From Micromonospora sp. MA102 (GTDB lineage Bacteria > Actinomycetota > Actinomycetes > Mycobacteriales > Micromonosporaceae): 64,000 bases of DNA. Each line of letters begins with the position of its first letter. Position 1 is the first letter of the stretch. Positions 35,470-46,036 of the stretch are shown in pieces. Position numbers and translations under genes: made by a program. The notes under the pieces were generated by a model. That model had not been told where the DNA came from. It searched no databases and worked only from the letters and a program-made list of their open reading frames with translations. The DNA is taken from NCBI RefSeq assembly GCF_025460765.1, contig NZ_JAMWEG010000006.1:1-64000 (forward strand). The letters are read 5' to 3'.

Positions 35470-37902
35470 TTGGCTGCCCGCGCGAGCGGCGACGGGCGGT
35501 TTGACGGTCACGACACGCGGGGCGGGTTCGAGTCCCTGGTCCGCCCTGGACGCCTGCGCGGACCCATCCAGTTCGTCGGCCGGGCGGCCGAGCTGGCGAT
35601 GTTGCGCCACCTCGTCGAGACGCCACCCTGTCTGGTCCTGCTGGAGGGCGAGCCCGGCATCGGCAAGAGCCGGCTCGTCGCGGAGCTGCTCGCCGGCTCC
35701 ACCCGCCGCCGGTTGGTCGGCGAGTGTGACGACGTGCCGGAGCCATTCCCGCTCGGTGCCCTGCTCGACGCCATCCGTACCGGCGCCGACGAGCTGGGCC
35801 CGGTCAACCCGGTAGCCGGCGCGCTCGCCCCGCTGCTGCCCGAGCTGGCCGACCGGCTGCCGCCCGCACCGCCCCCGCTGAACGACCCACCGGCCGAACG
35901 GCACCGGCTGCTCCGTGCGGTGGCCGCGGTGCTCACCGCGCTCACGCCCGCCGTGCTGGTGCTCGAAGACCTGCACTGGGCCGACCCGGCGACCTGCGAG
36001 TTCCTCGCCTACCTCGGCGCCCACCCGGTCGCCGGCCTGGCCGTCGTGCTCACCGCCCGGCCCCCGGCCCCCACCGGCGGCACGCCCATCCACGACGCGC
36101 TGGCCCGCACCCCACCGGGGGCGGTGCGGCGGATCGCGCTGCCACCACTGGGCGCCGGCGACGTGCGCGAGCTGGCCGCCCGCACGCTGCGGCTCGCCGA
36201 CCCGCCGGACCGGCTCACCACCGCGCTGCTGGACCGCACCGCCGGCATCCCGTTCGTGCTGGAGGAGGTGCTGCGCTCCCTCGCCGAACGGGGCGGCGAC
36301 CCGCTCGCCGACGACACGGTCCCCTTCGTGCTGCGGGACGTGCTGCTCTGGCGGCTGCGCTCGCTCGACGAGTCCACCCGCGAGGTGCTCGGCGCCGCCG
36401 CCGTGCTCGGCCTCGTGCCGAACCGTCGTATCCTCGCCGCCATGCTCCGCCTCCCCGGCGACGCGGTCCGCGCGGCGTTGGACGCGGCGCAGCATGCCGG
36501 CCTGCTGCACGAGGCCACCGACGGGCTGCGGTTCCGTCACGACCTGGCCCGTCAGGTGGTGTACGACCTGCTCTCTCCTGGCACTCGGCACTGGCTGCAC
36601 CTGCGTGCCGCCCGGGTACTGGAGCAGTCGTTGCCCCGGCCGGTGGCGCAGCTCGCCCACCACTACCGGCTGGCCGGCAGCAGCGCGGACTTCGTCCGCA
36701 ACGCCGAAGCCGCCGCCGACCTGGCCACCGAGCGCGGCGACGACGCCACCGCCGCCCGGTTCCTGTTGCAGACCATGGACCTCGCCGAGCTGCCTCGTCC
36801 GGTGCGGGTCCGGCTCGCCGCGAAGCTGGGCCGCGCCGCCATCGACGGCCTCAGCCAGGCGCCCGTGATTCCAGTCCTGCAGCGGCTGCTCGCCGACCGG
36901 CGCCTGCCGCCGGGCGCCCGCGGCGAACTGGGCCTGGTGTTCGGGCGGATGCTGCGGCAGCAGGGCGAGGCGCTGCGCGGGTACACCGAGATCGAACGGG
37001 CCGTGCCGTACCTGCGCGCCCCACGACGCCGGGCCCAGGCGCTCGCGGTGCTGGCCGCGCCGGACACGGTGGTCGGCCGGCACGTGCGCGACCACCTGGC
37101 CCGTTGCGCGGCGGCCGAGGAGGCCGCGGCGGCCAGCGGCGACCCGGTCGCCCACCTGGAGGTGCGGATCGCCCGCGCCTCGCTGCTGCTGGAGCTCGGT
37201 GACCCGACGGCCTGGCTGGTCATCGACGAGATGCGCGCCTCGCCGGTCCTCGCCGACCAGCCCCGCGAACACGTCCGCGCCTGCCTGAACTGGGCCCAGG
37301 GCGCCCTGCACGCCGGGCACCTGGACCGGGCCGCGGCCCTGGCCTCGGCCGCCCGGCGGCTGATGGAGGCGAACGAGTACGAGCGGCTGCTCGGCCTCGT
37401 GGAGGTGACCGAACTGGCGCTCGACCGGGCCGCCGGGCGGCTCGACGGGCTGGCGGACCGCCTCGCTCGGCTGGCCGCCACCCCGGAACGTATCCCGTTC
37501 GCCGGGCTCGACGTCCGCGCCGAACTCGCCACGGTCCTCGCCCGCTCCGGGTCGCCGGCCGAGGCGGAGCGCCAGTTCCGGGACGTGATCGCCGAGGCCC
37601 GGCGGGTCGGCGCGATCCTGCCGCTGGTGCAGGCCAACTCGGGGCTGGCCCGCCTGCTGCTGCCCGACCGGCCCGACGACGCGGTGCGGCACGCGCGTGA
37701 CGCGGTCTCTCTCGTCCGGGACAAGGGCATCTGGGCCTGGGCGGCGGAGGCGGTCCTCGTGCTGGCCGAGGCCGCGGTGACCGCGGGCGAGCCGGGACGG
37801 GCCGCGCCGATGGTCGCCGAACTCGGCGCCGGCATCGAGGGCCGTGACGCGCCCGTCGCCCTGAGCACCCTGCGCCGCTGCCGCGAACTGGTGCCCGCCT
37901 GA
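35470..37902 (+). CDS. AAA-type (AfsR/MalT-like) ATPase without a DNA-binding domain
   Basis: An 810-aa protein. Walker A LLEGEPGIGKSRLVAELL, Walker B AVLVLEDLHWADPAT, and conserved GRAAELAMLR before it. The rest is an all-helical TPR-like array. Relatives of this size usually end in a LuxR helix-turn-helix; here the C-terminus LSTLRRCRELVPA has none, so it may act through a partner. The frame opens with TTG at 35470 without a ribosome site; the true start may be internal or upstream. It follows the subtilase terminator. Confidence 0.8.
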   Translation: MAARASGDGRFDGHDTRGGFESLVRPGRLRGPIQFVGRAAELAMLRHLVETPPCLVLLEGEPGIGKSRLVAELLAGSTRRRLVGECDDVPEPFPLGALLDAIRTGADELGPVNPVAGALAPLLPELADRLPPAPPPLNDPPAERHRLLRAVAAVLTALTPAVLVLEDLHWADPATCEFLAYLGAHPVAGLAVVLTARPPAPTGGTPIHDALARTPPGAVRRIALPPLGAGDVRELAARTLRLADPPDRLTTALLDRTAGIPFVLEEVLRSLAERGGDPLADDTVPFVLRDVLLWRLRSLDESTREVLGAAAVLGLVPNRRILAAMLRLPGDAVRAALDAAQHAGLLHEATDGLRFRHDLARQVVYDLLSPGTRHWLHLRAARVLEQSLPRPVAQLAHHYRLAGSSADFVRNAEAAADLATERGDDATAARFLLQTMDLAELPRPVRVRLAAKLGRAAIDGLSQAPVIPVLQRLLADRRLPPGARGELGLVFGRMLRQQGEALRGYTEIERAVPYLRAPRRRAQALAVLAAPDTVVGRHVRDHLARCAAAEEAAAASGDPVAHLEVRIARASLLLELGDPTAWLVIDEMRASPVLADQPREHVRACLNWAQGALHAGHLDRAAALASAARRLMEANEYERLLGLVEVTELALDRAAGRLDGLADRLARLAATPERIPFAGLDVRAELATVLARSGSPAEAERQFRDVIAEARRVGAILPLVQANSGLARLLLPDRPDDAVRHARDAVSLVRDKGIWAWAAEAVLVLAEAAVTAGEPGRAAPMVAELGAGIEGRDAPVALSTLRRCRELVPA

Positions 37903-37978
37903 CCCGGCGCCTTGAGAAGTTCGCACCGGATGAGTTGGCCGCGTAAGAGCCGGGTGGGCGTGCCACTATCGTTCTGGC

Positions 37979-38476
37979 GTGCACATCCGTTTCGACGTCC
38001 CCGCCGATCCCGCCTACCCGGGCCGGGTCGCCGCTGCGCTGAGCAGTGTCCGGCTGCGCAAGTACGGCTATATCGGCGCGGTGCTGGCGGCGGTCGGGGT
38101 GATCGGCTTCGCCGTCTCGCGGGGGGTCGCGTGGGGCGACCGGATCTCGTCGCTGTGCGTGGTGCTGATCGTGGCTGGGCTGCTGTCGATGCTGTACTCG
38201 CCGTGGGTACGGTGGCGCGCCCGGCGCCGCTCCGGTCGCTACGCCGTCGAGGGCGCCTACGACATCACCGACGACAACATCATGATGCGCAGCGGCTCGG
38301 AGTCCGGCGGCATCGCCTGGGACGGGGTCGCGCAGGTCAGGGACACCCCCGAGTTCTGGATCGTCTACGTCGGCCGGATGCCGGCCACCGTGATCCCACG
38401 CCGTTTGATGTCTGCCGAGGACGCCGAGACGTTGCGAGCCTTCATGACCAAGCGTGGGCTGCTTCAGCGTCGCTGA
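37979..38476 (+). CDS. YcxB-like membrane protein
   Basis: A 165-aa protein with two adjacent transmembrane helices (YGYIGAVLAAVGVIGFAVSR; ISSLCVVLIVAGLLSMLYSP) and a C-terminal YcxB-like domain ending VIPRRLMSAEDAETLRAFMT. Function unknown. GTG start inferred from the natural N-terminus; the ribosome site is weak. Confidence 0.72.
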   Translation: MHIRFDVPADPAYPGRVAAALSSVRLRKYGYIGAVLAAVGVIGFAVSRGVAWGDRISSLCVVLIVAGLLSMLYSPWVRWRARRRSGRYAVEGAYDITDDNIMMRSGSESGGIAWDGVAQVRDTPEFWIVYVGRMPATVIPRRLMSAEDAETLRAFMTKRGLLQRR

Positions 38477-38667
38477 ACTCACCCGCCGCGAAGTGCGCGG
38501 TCGGTTCTGCCGGCCGATCTCCGCTGGTCCTCGAAGTGGAACGCGAAGGCGCCCGCCTCGACGCGGTGGATGAGTTCGGCAACACTGCCGGCTCGCGCTG
38601 TCCCATCCGCTGCTGGTGATGTCGCCCACCAGCGCAGGAGCAGGGTCCCTGCGATTAGGGTCTGCGC

Positions 38668-38871
38668 ATGGTGGACGACATCGTTCTGCGACTCGACCGC
38701 GCAACCGCCGAAGATCTCTACGTCACGCTGTACGAGGTCGGAGAGCACATCGCGGCCGGCGCAGCCATCACTCCGCCCACCGCCGCCGAGGTGGACCGCC
38801 TGGGCACTCTTCTGCGGGACCTGGGCCACGCCCTTGGCCGTTCCTGCTCTCCCTACTGCGACCACCTCTAG
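38668..38871 (+). CDS. Small hypothetical protein
   Basis: A 67-aa helical acidic protein I do not recognise. Codon third positions are G/C-rich in this frame. It ends in a Cys pair separated by three residues (CSPYC). Confidence 0.5.
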   Translation: MVDDIVLRLDRATAEDLYVTLYEVGEHIAAGAAITPPTAAEVDRLGTLLRDLGHALGRSCSPYCDHL

Positions 38872-38898
38872 TTCGTGAGGGCCGAGCGGCGCCGGCGT

Positions 38899-39468
38899 TC
38901 ACCTTCGCCGCCGGGATCGGACCGGCCTCGACCCTCGTTCTCGCCCGGCCACGAGCGACCGCGCCCGGATCGCCGCATGGTGCCCTCCGAAGCGGGGCCA
39001 CCGTTCCTGCCGCCCGGGCTCCGGTCCATGCCGGCGGCTCACGGCAGAACCCCCGAGAAGTCCCGGCGAGTTCTGCGGTTCAGCGGAATGCCGATCGTGA
39101 CCCGGCGAACGCGGCTGGCGCCCAGCCCTTTGGGGGAGGAGCCGTTCGGCGCGGGCGAACCGGTTGCACCGGGCGATCAGCGGGTCGACAAGGGCGCGGG
39201 CGACGAGGGGAGAGGCGCTCTTCAGGAGGATCGGATCCAGGTACCGGACCGGGACGGGATCGTGAACGGTGTGTGCGCTGGTGCGGTCGCCGGAAGCACA
39301 GGCGACCAGGAGCCAGGAGTCGAGGAATGTGCCGTCGGCACTGACGCCGAACGGACCGCCGCCGGCGCTGGCTGGGCCGGCGTGGCCGTGGACGCAGGGG
39401 AACGGGAGCAGGGCAAGGCGCGCGCGCCAATTGGCCCAGGACAGCAGGATGTGAGGACGCGTAGACAT
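38899..39468 (-). CDS. Hypothetical protein downstream of a structured leader
   Basis: ATG 39468 with GAGAGAG upstream. The first about 115 residues have coding-type third positions (mostly C or G) and a plausible protein sequence (LLSWANWRARLALLPFPCVH; DGTFLDSWLLVACASG; PVRYLDPILLKSASPL). Beyond about residue 120 the sequence becomes Arg/Gly/Pro-rich and unlike protein, so the real gene may end early by a frameshift. No family recognised. Confidence 0.4.
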   Translation of the reverse strand: MSTRPHILLSWANWRARLALLPFPCVHGHAGPASAGGGPFGVSADGTFLDSWLLVACASGDRTSAHTVHDPVPVRYLDPILLKSASPLVARALVDPLIARCNRFARAERLLPQRAGRQPRSPGHDRHSAEPQNSPGLLGGSAVSRRHGPEPGRQERWPRFGGHHAAIRARSLVAGRERGSRPVRSRRRR

Positions 39469-39479
39469 GAGCTCTCTCA

Positions 39480-39551
39480 AGACCTGACGGAAGGCACGGG
39501 AAAAGAGCCGACGGCGACGTCGGCGACCGATGCGGTGAACGTGTCAGGTCT
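39480..39551. other. Possible structured RNA element
   Basis: Perfect 9-bp outer arms AGACCTGAC (39480-39488) and GTCAGGTCT (39543-39551) enclose a 7-bp hairpin (39507-39513 with 39518-39524) closed on the plus strand by GCGA, a GNRA-type loop. On the minus strand the element ends 11 bases before an ATG at 39468. Two further hairpins lie nearby: GTGGGTC with GACCCAC (39593-39615) and CCAGCC with GGCTGG (39647-39663). No known riboswitch class is recognised; transcribed strand uncertain. Confidence 0.4.
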
Positions 39552-39761
39552 AAAGAGCAGGCGGGGTCACGCGGGGTGAAGTCCTCTCGTGAGTGGGTCG
39601 GAGAAGAAGACCCACCGACACGGTAGGGCGGGGCGGGAGGGCGAGGCCAGCCATTTTGGCTGGGTGCCGAGCACCGAGGGACGGGGTCGGCCAGCGGGGC
39701 GTCGGCCACGCGGCGGTCGCCCCGGTCCGGCCGGCCATCGGGACGGCTCCAGGGACGAAGG

Positions 39762-40226
39762 TCAGTTCCGCAGTGTGCGCACGGCGGTCGACGACACCGC
39801 GGCCAGTTCGGGCCGCGCAGGCAGAAACACCGTGGGAACACCCAGCGACTGGTTCATCGCGGCGAGCTGGTACTCGGCTTGAAGGTCGCTGGTGTTACGC
39901 ACCCCGCGGACGATCACCCCCACGTCGTGCTGACGGCAGTAGGCGGAGGTCAACCCGCTCCACGCCGCAACGGTGACCGAGGTCCACCCGACCGGCAGGA
40001 TGGCCCGAACGGCGGCCGCCCGCGCCTCCTCGTCGGTGCCCGGACGCTTGCTGCTGTTGACCGCGACGAGCACGACCACTTCGTCGAAGAGCTCGCGCGC
40101 CCGTTCCACCACATTCACATGCCCGGGGGTGAAGGGATCGAAGGTGCCGGGGTAGACGGCGCGCACACGTACACGACCGGGGGTGCGTGCTGTCGAGCGT
40201 GGCCCTGCCGGCGGTTCGGGTGTCAC
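39762..40226 (-). CDS. CoaD-like nucleotidyltransferase
   Basis: A 154-aa protein with the phosphopantetheine adenylyltransferase fold: YPGTFDPFTPGHVNVVERA (GTFDP and xxGH), VIVRGVRNTSDLQAEYQLAAMN and AVSSTAVRTLRN. It ends right after the SST motif, lacking the roughly 20-residue tail of normal CoaD, and its first about 20 residues are an unrelated Pro/Arg-rich stretch. The GTG start shares bases with the upstream gene's stop (GTGA), so translation is coupled. Probably not the housekeeping coaD; substrate may differ from 4'-phosphopantetheine. Confidence 0.8.
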   Translation of the reverse strand: MTPEPPAGPRSTARTPGRVRVRAVYPGTFDPFTPGHVNVVERARELFDEVVVLVAVNSSKRPGTDEEARAAAVRAILPVGWTSVTVAAWSGLTSAYCRQHDVGVIVRGVRNTSDLQAEYQLAAMNQSLGVPTVFLPARPELAAVSSTAVRTLRN

Positions 40227-40756
40227 GGCCGCAGGACCCGCTGCGCATCGCGGATGACCTGCTCGGAGGCCAGTGGGGCCCAGGAGGCGAACAGCTCCCG
40301 GAAGTAGGCGCCGTGCCGGTCCGCCACCGCAGGATCGTGCTCGATGACGTCCAGCTCGTTGACGATGCTCAGGTCCACCAGCGACCGGAGTTGAGCCGCG
40401 TCCGGCGTTCGCACCTGACCGACGAAGCGGTCGAAGACCTGGCCGGTCTGAGCCAGCTCCCGCCAGCTGCGGTCACGGTCGCAGGCGCCGTACAGATAGA
40501 CGAGCTCCTCGGCGTCGGGCCCGACGAGATCCCGCAGCACCGCACGATCGGCCCGGTCGAGCAGGGCGAGGTCGAACCCGTCGGTGCCGTAGACGGCGTG
40601 GGTGAGGCCGGCGGCCTGCACGTCACTGCCGCAGCCGAGCACGGCGAGTCGTGCGCTGACGCGACAGAGGTGGGCGTACAGGGTGCCCCCGGGATGCGCG
40701 ATCTGCTCGGCCCCCTGCCGGCGGAGCCAGACCCGCACACCTTCGTCGGTGCTCAT
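40223..40756 (-). CDS. HD-like hypothetical protein (DUF6817-type) coupled to the CoaD-like gene
   Basis: A 177-aa protein. GAEQIAHPGGTLYAHLCRVS and GLTHAVYGTDGF supply spaced His as in HD-domain metal-binding folds; I believe this is what is called DUF6817. Later: LVYLYGACDRDRSW. Its stop overlaps the CoaD-like start. An AfsR-type regulator reads divergently from 40902. Function unknown. Confidence 0.75.
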   Translation of the reverse strand: MSTDEGVRVWLRRQGAEQIAHPGGTLYAHLCRVSARLAVLGCGSDVQAAGLTHAVYGTDGFDLALLDRADRAVLRDLVGPDAEELVYLYGACDRDRSWRELAQTGQVFDRFVGQVRTPDAAQLRSLVDLSIVNELDVIEHDPAVADRHGAYFRELFASWAPLASEQVIRDAQRVLRP

Positions 40757-40901
40757 GTCCCGACTGTAGGTATCGGTTGCCGGATTCGCGGGCCCCGGGG
40801 AGTGCGCAACATGTCACAGCGCCCGGCATGCCGCCCGGTCGGCCCCGATGGTCGGACCGGGTCGTCCGCGCCCCGGCGGAGCGGTGGGGGATGCTGGGTC
40901 G

Positions 40902-43900
40902 GTGCACATCACGATCCTCAGCCCGCTCGCCGTCGACGGCCGGCCGGTCCGGGGCGACCGGCTCGCGACGGTGATCCGCGTGCTCGTCGACGCGCGTGGG
41001 CGGGCGGTCTCCTCCGCGCTGCTGGTGGACGCCGTGTGGGGCGGCACGCCGCCCGACGACGCGACCGGCGCCGTCCAGGCGCTCGTGTCCCGGGTACGCC
41101 GGCTCGGGCTGCCCGTGGTCGCGGGTCCAGGGGGATACCGCCTGCCCCTGGAGGAGATCACCGTTGACGCCGTCGAGGCGCGGGCGCTCGCCGAGCGGGG
41201 ACGTGCCGCACTCCGGACCGGTGACCTCGCGGCCACCCGCAGCTCGGCCGACCAGGCCCGGGCCCTGTTCCCCGAGGTCCCCGAGCTCGTCACCGCCGCG
41301 GAGACGCGCCTGTTCGCGGACGTCACCGCGCTCCGCGCGGAGGCGGCACTCGCCGGTGCGGGGCCGTTCGACGAGGCTGACCTGCGCCGGCTCGTCGCCC
41401 GCACGCCACCGGACGAGCCGTCGGCCGCCCTGCTCGTGCGCGTGCTCGCCGCCCAGGGCCGGGACGCCGAGGCGCTCGAGGTGATCGACGGGCTTCGTGC
41501 CGAACTGGCCGACCGGTACGGCACCGACCCGTCGTCCGTGGTCACACAGGTCCACCTGGCGCTGCTGCGCGGCGAACTCACCACCCCGGCTGTCGCGACG
41601 CCGCCCCGGCAGCCGACGCGAACCGCCCTGCCCGCCGCCTGGCGCCGACCGGTCACCGCCCTCGTCGGTCGGGAGCGGGACGTCGAGACCGTGAGCGAGG
41701 CGCTCACCGAGGCGGCCCTGGTGACGATCGTGGCCACCGGCGGCGCCGGCAAGACCCGGCTCGCCGCCGAGGTGGCCCGCCGCGCGGCGGCGGCCGGGCA
41801 GCCGGTCCGCGTGATCGAACTCGCGGGTCTGCGCGCATCCGACGAGGTGCTGCCCACGGTGCTCGCGGCGCTCGGCGGCGGGGACACCTCGACGACCGGA
41901 GGCAACCTGGGCCTCGAACGGAGGGTCCTCAGCCCCGAGGAACGGCTCCGCGCCGCAGCGCCCGACCTCGACGGGCTCGTGGTGCTGGACAACTGCGAGC
42001 ACGTTCTCGACATGGTGGCCACCGTCGTCGCGGACCTGGTCGCGGTGACCTCGCCGGAGGTCACGGTGCTCGCGACGAGCCGGGCCCCGTTGGGCCTGGC
42101 CGGTGAGCGGGTCCACCGGCTGACCGCGTTGCCGGACGCCGATGCACTCGGGCTGCTCGAATCCCGGGCGCGGGCCGGCGGCGCCGTGCCGACCTGGGAC
42201 ACCGCACGGGCGCTCGCGCTGTGTCACCGGCTCGACAACCTGCCGCTGGCGCTCGAACTGGCCGCCGCTCGACTGCGGCACATGCCGATCGACGACGTGC
42301 TGGCCGGGCTGACCGACCGGTTCGCGCTCCTCGACGACGCGCTGCGGGGCCTGCCGGAGCGGCACGCGAGCCTGTGGGCGATGGTCGACTGGAGCCGGGA
42401 ACTGCTCGCACCCGACGACCGCGCGCTGCTGCAGCGGGTCGCGGTCATCCCCGCGCCGTTCACCGCGGACCTCGCCGCCGCGGTCGCGCAGACCCCCGAC
42501 GTACGGCGCGGCCTGGCGACGCTCGTCGAACAGTCCCTGCTGACCCTCGTCGAGGGGGACGGCCCGCCCCGCTACCGGATGCTCGAGACCGTCCGCGAGT
42601 ACGGCGAAGCCCGCCTCGGCGCGGCCGGCGACCGCGATCGGGCCATGGCCGGCCTGGTCGGTTGGGCCCGGGAGCAGGCCGTCGTCCTCGCCGACCGGTT
42701 CATCGGGCCCGGCCAGATCGAGGCCCTCGCCCGCTGCGCCGCCGAGCAGGACAACCTGGTCGCGGGCCTGCGCTGGGCTTACGGCCTCGACGACGAGCCG
42801 GCCACGATCGACATCGCGACCGCGCTGTTCCACCTCTGGTCGGTGCGCGGCCTGCACCTCGAGGTCGCCGGCTGGGCGCGGGGTCTGCTGCACGCCGAGG
42901 ACCCGGACCGGCGGCGAGCATCGGCGATCCTGCGCGGCCGGGCCGCCGGCCGGCCGCTGCCCGACGCCGACCGGCTCGCCTGGACCTGCCTGCTGATCGG
43001 CGTCAACGCCGGCATCAGCAACGAGCTCCGGCTCGCCGTGCTCGCCCGGCGCGCGCTGCGGACGCTCCTCGCCGAGCGGCCCGCCGAGGTGTCGGCCCGG
43101 CAGACCGTGCTCGCGTCGGCGATCCCCGAGTTCGACGCGTCCGACCTCGACGGGAGCATGAAGGGCGCCGCCGAGATGATCGCGCACCCGGACCCGTACG
43201 TGCAGGGACTCGGCCTGTTCGCCCGCGCCGCCATCCGGGAGAACGGCGGCATGCCCGAGGCCTCGATCGTCGACGCCGAGCAGGCGTACCGGCAGTTCGA
43301 GATCGCCGGTGACCACTGGGGCATGGCGATGGCGGCGGGCGCCGTCGGTCAGTTCTTCCTCCCGGGCGGTGACGCCCGCTCGGCCGACTGGCTGGCGCGC
43401 AGCGTCCACCACATGGAGCTGGTCGGCGCGACGCAGGACGCCCGCTCGATCCGGGTACGGCTGGACGTGCAGCGTGCGCTCACCGGCGACCCGGAAGCGG
43501 AGCGGCGGCTGCACGAGACGGCGAGCCAGGCTGAGGAGGTGGACATCGCGCAGGCGCGCCTCGGGCTGGCCCACCTCGCCTGGCAGCGCCAGCGCTACGA
43601 CGACGTGCTCGCCCACGTCGACGGGGTGACCCGGACCCTGGCCGGGTGGACCGGGCCGCCGCCGCAGCCGCGGGTCATCCTCCGGGTCGCGGCGGCGGTC
43701 CTGCACCTGCGGGTGGCCGAGGCGCGGCGGGCGTCGGGAGACGCCGCCGACGCCCACGCGGCCGCGTTGCTGAGGCTCGCCCGGGACGAGGCGCTGTCCT
43801 CGCGGGACCTGCCGGTGATCGGGGCCCTGGCGGTGGGCGGCGCCGAACTGGCGGCCTACCGCGGTGACGCCGGAACGGCCCGCGAGCTGTCCGCGCTCGG

Positions 43901-44075
43901 GATCCGGATCGGCGCCCACGACATGACCTTCTTCCCGCCCGGAGACGGCGAACGGCTCAACGCCGCCCTCGGTGACGAGGGGCAGCGTGAGCCGTTGCTG
44001 GCCGCGTGGCGGGAGCGGCCCGTCGCCGCGACCACCGCCCGGATCCGCGAGCTGATGGACGACCTGCTCGGCTGA
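40902..44075 (+). CDS. AfsR/SARP-type regulator with NB-ARC ATPase and TPR region
   Basis: A 1,057-aa regulator. A winged helix (VHITILSPLAVDGRPV, VSSALLVDAVWGGTPP, ALVSRVRRLGLPVVAG) is followed by a bacterial transcriptional-activation (BTAD) helical domain, an NB-ARC-type ATPase (TIVATGGAGKTRLAAEVA; VVLDNCEHVLD; TSRAPLGLAGERVHRL; LPLALELAAARL) and TPR-like helices to the C-terminus. GTG 40902 begins the canonical SARP N-terminus. It lies next to a DrrAB-type exporter read from the other strand (2-base gap), which may be a target. Confidence 0.92.
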   Translation: MHITILSPLAVDGRPVRGDRLATVIRVLVDARGRAVSSALLVDAVWGGTPPDDATGAVQALVSRVRRLGLPVVAGPGGYRLPLEEITVDAVEARALAERGRAALRTGDLAATRSSADQARALFPEVPELVTAAETRLFADVTALRAEAALAGAGPFDEADLRRLVARTPPDEPSAALLVRVLAAQGRDAEALEVIDGLRAELADRYGTDPSSVVTQVHLALLRGELTTPAVATPPRQPTRTALPAAWRRPVTALVGRERDVETVSEALTEAALVTIVATGGAGKTRLAAEVARRAAAAGQPVRVIELAGLRASDEVLPTVLAALGGGDTSTTGGNLGLERRVLSPEERLRAAAPDLDGLVVLDNCEHVLDMVATVVADLVAVTSPEVTVLATSRAPLGLAGERVHRLTALPDADALGLLESRARAGGAVPTWDTARALALCHRLDNLPLALELAAARLRHMPIDDVLAGLTDRFALLDDALRGLPERHASLWAMVDWSRELLAPDDRALLQRVAVIPAPFTADLAAAVAQTPDVRRGLATLVEQSLLTLVEGDGPPRYRMLETVREYGEARLGAAGDRDRAMAGLVGWAREQAVVLADRFIGPGQIEALARCAAEQDNLVAGLRWAYGLDDEPATIDIATALFHLWSVRGLHLEVAGWARGLLHAEDPDRRRASAILRGRAAGRPLPDADRLAWTCLLIGVNAGISNELRLAVLARRALRTLLAERPAEVSARQTVLASAIPEFDASDLDGSMKGAAEMIAHPDPYVQGLGLFARAAIRENGGMPEASIVDAEQAYRQFEIAGDHWGMAMAAGAVGQFFLPGGDARSADWLARSVHHMELVGATQDARSIRVRLDVQRALTGDPEAERRLHETASQAEEVDIAQARLGLAHLAWQRQRYDDVLAHVDGVTRTLAGWTGPPPQPRVILRVAAAVLHLRVAEARRASGDAADAHAAALLRLARDEALSSRDLPVIGALAVGGAELAAYRGDAGTARELSALGIRIGAHDMTFFPPGDGERLNAALGDEGQREPLLAAWRERPVAATTARIRELMDDLLG

Positions 44076-44077
44076 AC

Positions 44078-44901
44078 TCAGATCTTCCGGCGGTACGCGC
44101 GCAACGCCAGCGGCATGAAGACCGCCACGAAGCCGGCGCACCAGGCGAGCGTCCACCACACGTGCGAGCCGACCGGGGTGCCGAGGAACAGCCCGCGCAC
44201 CGCCGCCACCAGGTGGGTCATCGGGTTGACGTCCACGAAGGCCTGCATCCAGCCCGGCAGGGTGTCGGCGCTGACGAACACGTTGGACGCGAAGCTCATC
44301 GGCATGATCAGCGCGAACATCAGGCCCTGCACGGCGCCCGGGGTGCGCACCTTCATCCCCACGAGAACCGGCAGCCAACTCAGGCAGAGGGCGAACAGCA
44401 CCGCGAGCAGGCAGCCGGCGATCGCCCGGAGCGGATCGGAGTCGATCCGGAAACCGAGCACGTAGCCGATCGCGAGAGTCGAGATCGTGACGATCACGTA
44501 CCGTACGACGTCGCCCAGGACCGCGCCGACCAGCGGCGCAGAGCGGGGGACCGGCAGCGAGCGGAACCGGTCGAAGATGCCCTTCGCGATGTCGGTGTTG
44601 AGGTTGACACCGATCGCGATGGCGCCGGTGGCGATGGTCTGCGCCAGGATTCCGGGCAACAGGAACTGCAGGTAGTCGTGGGTGGATCCGGCGACCGCGC
44701 CGCCGAAGATGTAGACGAAGATGACGAGGAACAGCACCGGCTGCAGCGTGACGTCGATGAGCGCCTCGGGCGTACGCCAGGTCTTGATGAGGCTGCGCTT
44801 GGCGAGCGCCAACGAGTGCCGGGCGAGCCGGAACGGTCGTGGTGTCGCCGCGACCGCCGACAGCGGGGAACTCGCCCGGGACGGTGTGTCGATCACGGTG
44901 C

Positions 44902-44905
<4 letters not shown>
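44078..44905 (-). CDS. DrrB-type ABC-2 permease
   Basis: A 275-aa permease with six helices; LIKTWRTPEALIDVTLQPVL near the start and the signature segment FLLPGILAQTIATGAIAIGV are typical of the DrrB daunorubicin-resistance family. Predicted multidrug or lipid exporter subunit. Its start overlaps the ATPase stop (ATGA). Confidence 0.9.
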
Positions 44906-45881
<976 letters not shown>

Positions 45882-45977
45882 GCGAGACAGCGTGCGCCGG
45901 CCGCCTGACACGGAGCTGACACGGCACCGACACGCTCACCGAGGGCGGGCGGACCGCCTCGTTGATCAGGCCTGGTT

Positions 45978-46003
45978 GCCCCCTCCGGTGGACCGGAGGG
46001 GGC
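45978..46003 (-). terminator. Terminator after the M1 peptidase
   Basis: Perfect 11-bp stem (45978-45988 with 45993-46003), TGGA loop, 33 bases after the peptidase stop. Confidence 0.7.
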
Positions 46004-46036
46004 GGCAGCGGCGGCCTCCGCGGGACCCCACCGACG

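Noticed and set aside
35425..37926. 833-codon open frame on the minus strand
   Set aside because: Shadow of the AAA ATPase; no ribosome site, repetitive Gly/Gln/Arg composition.
40623..44378. 1,251-codon open frame on the minus strand
   Set aside because: Shadow of the AfsR-type regulator; crosses several real gene boundaries.
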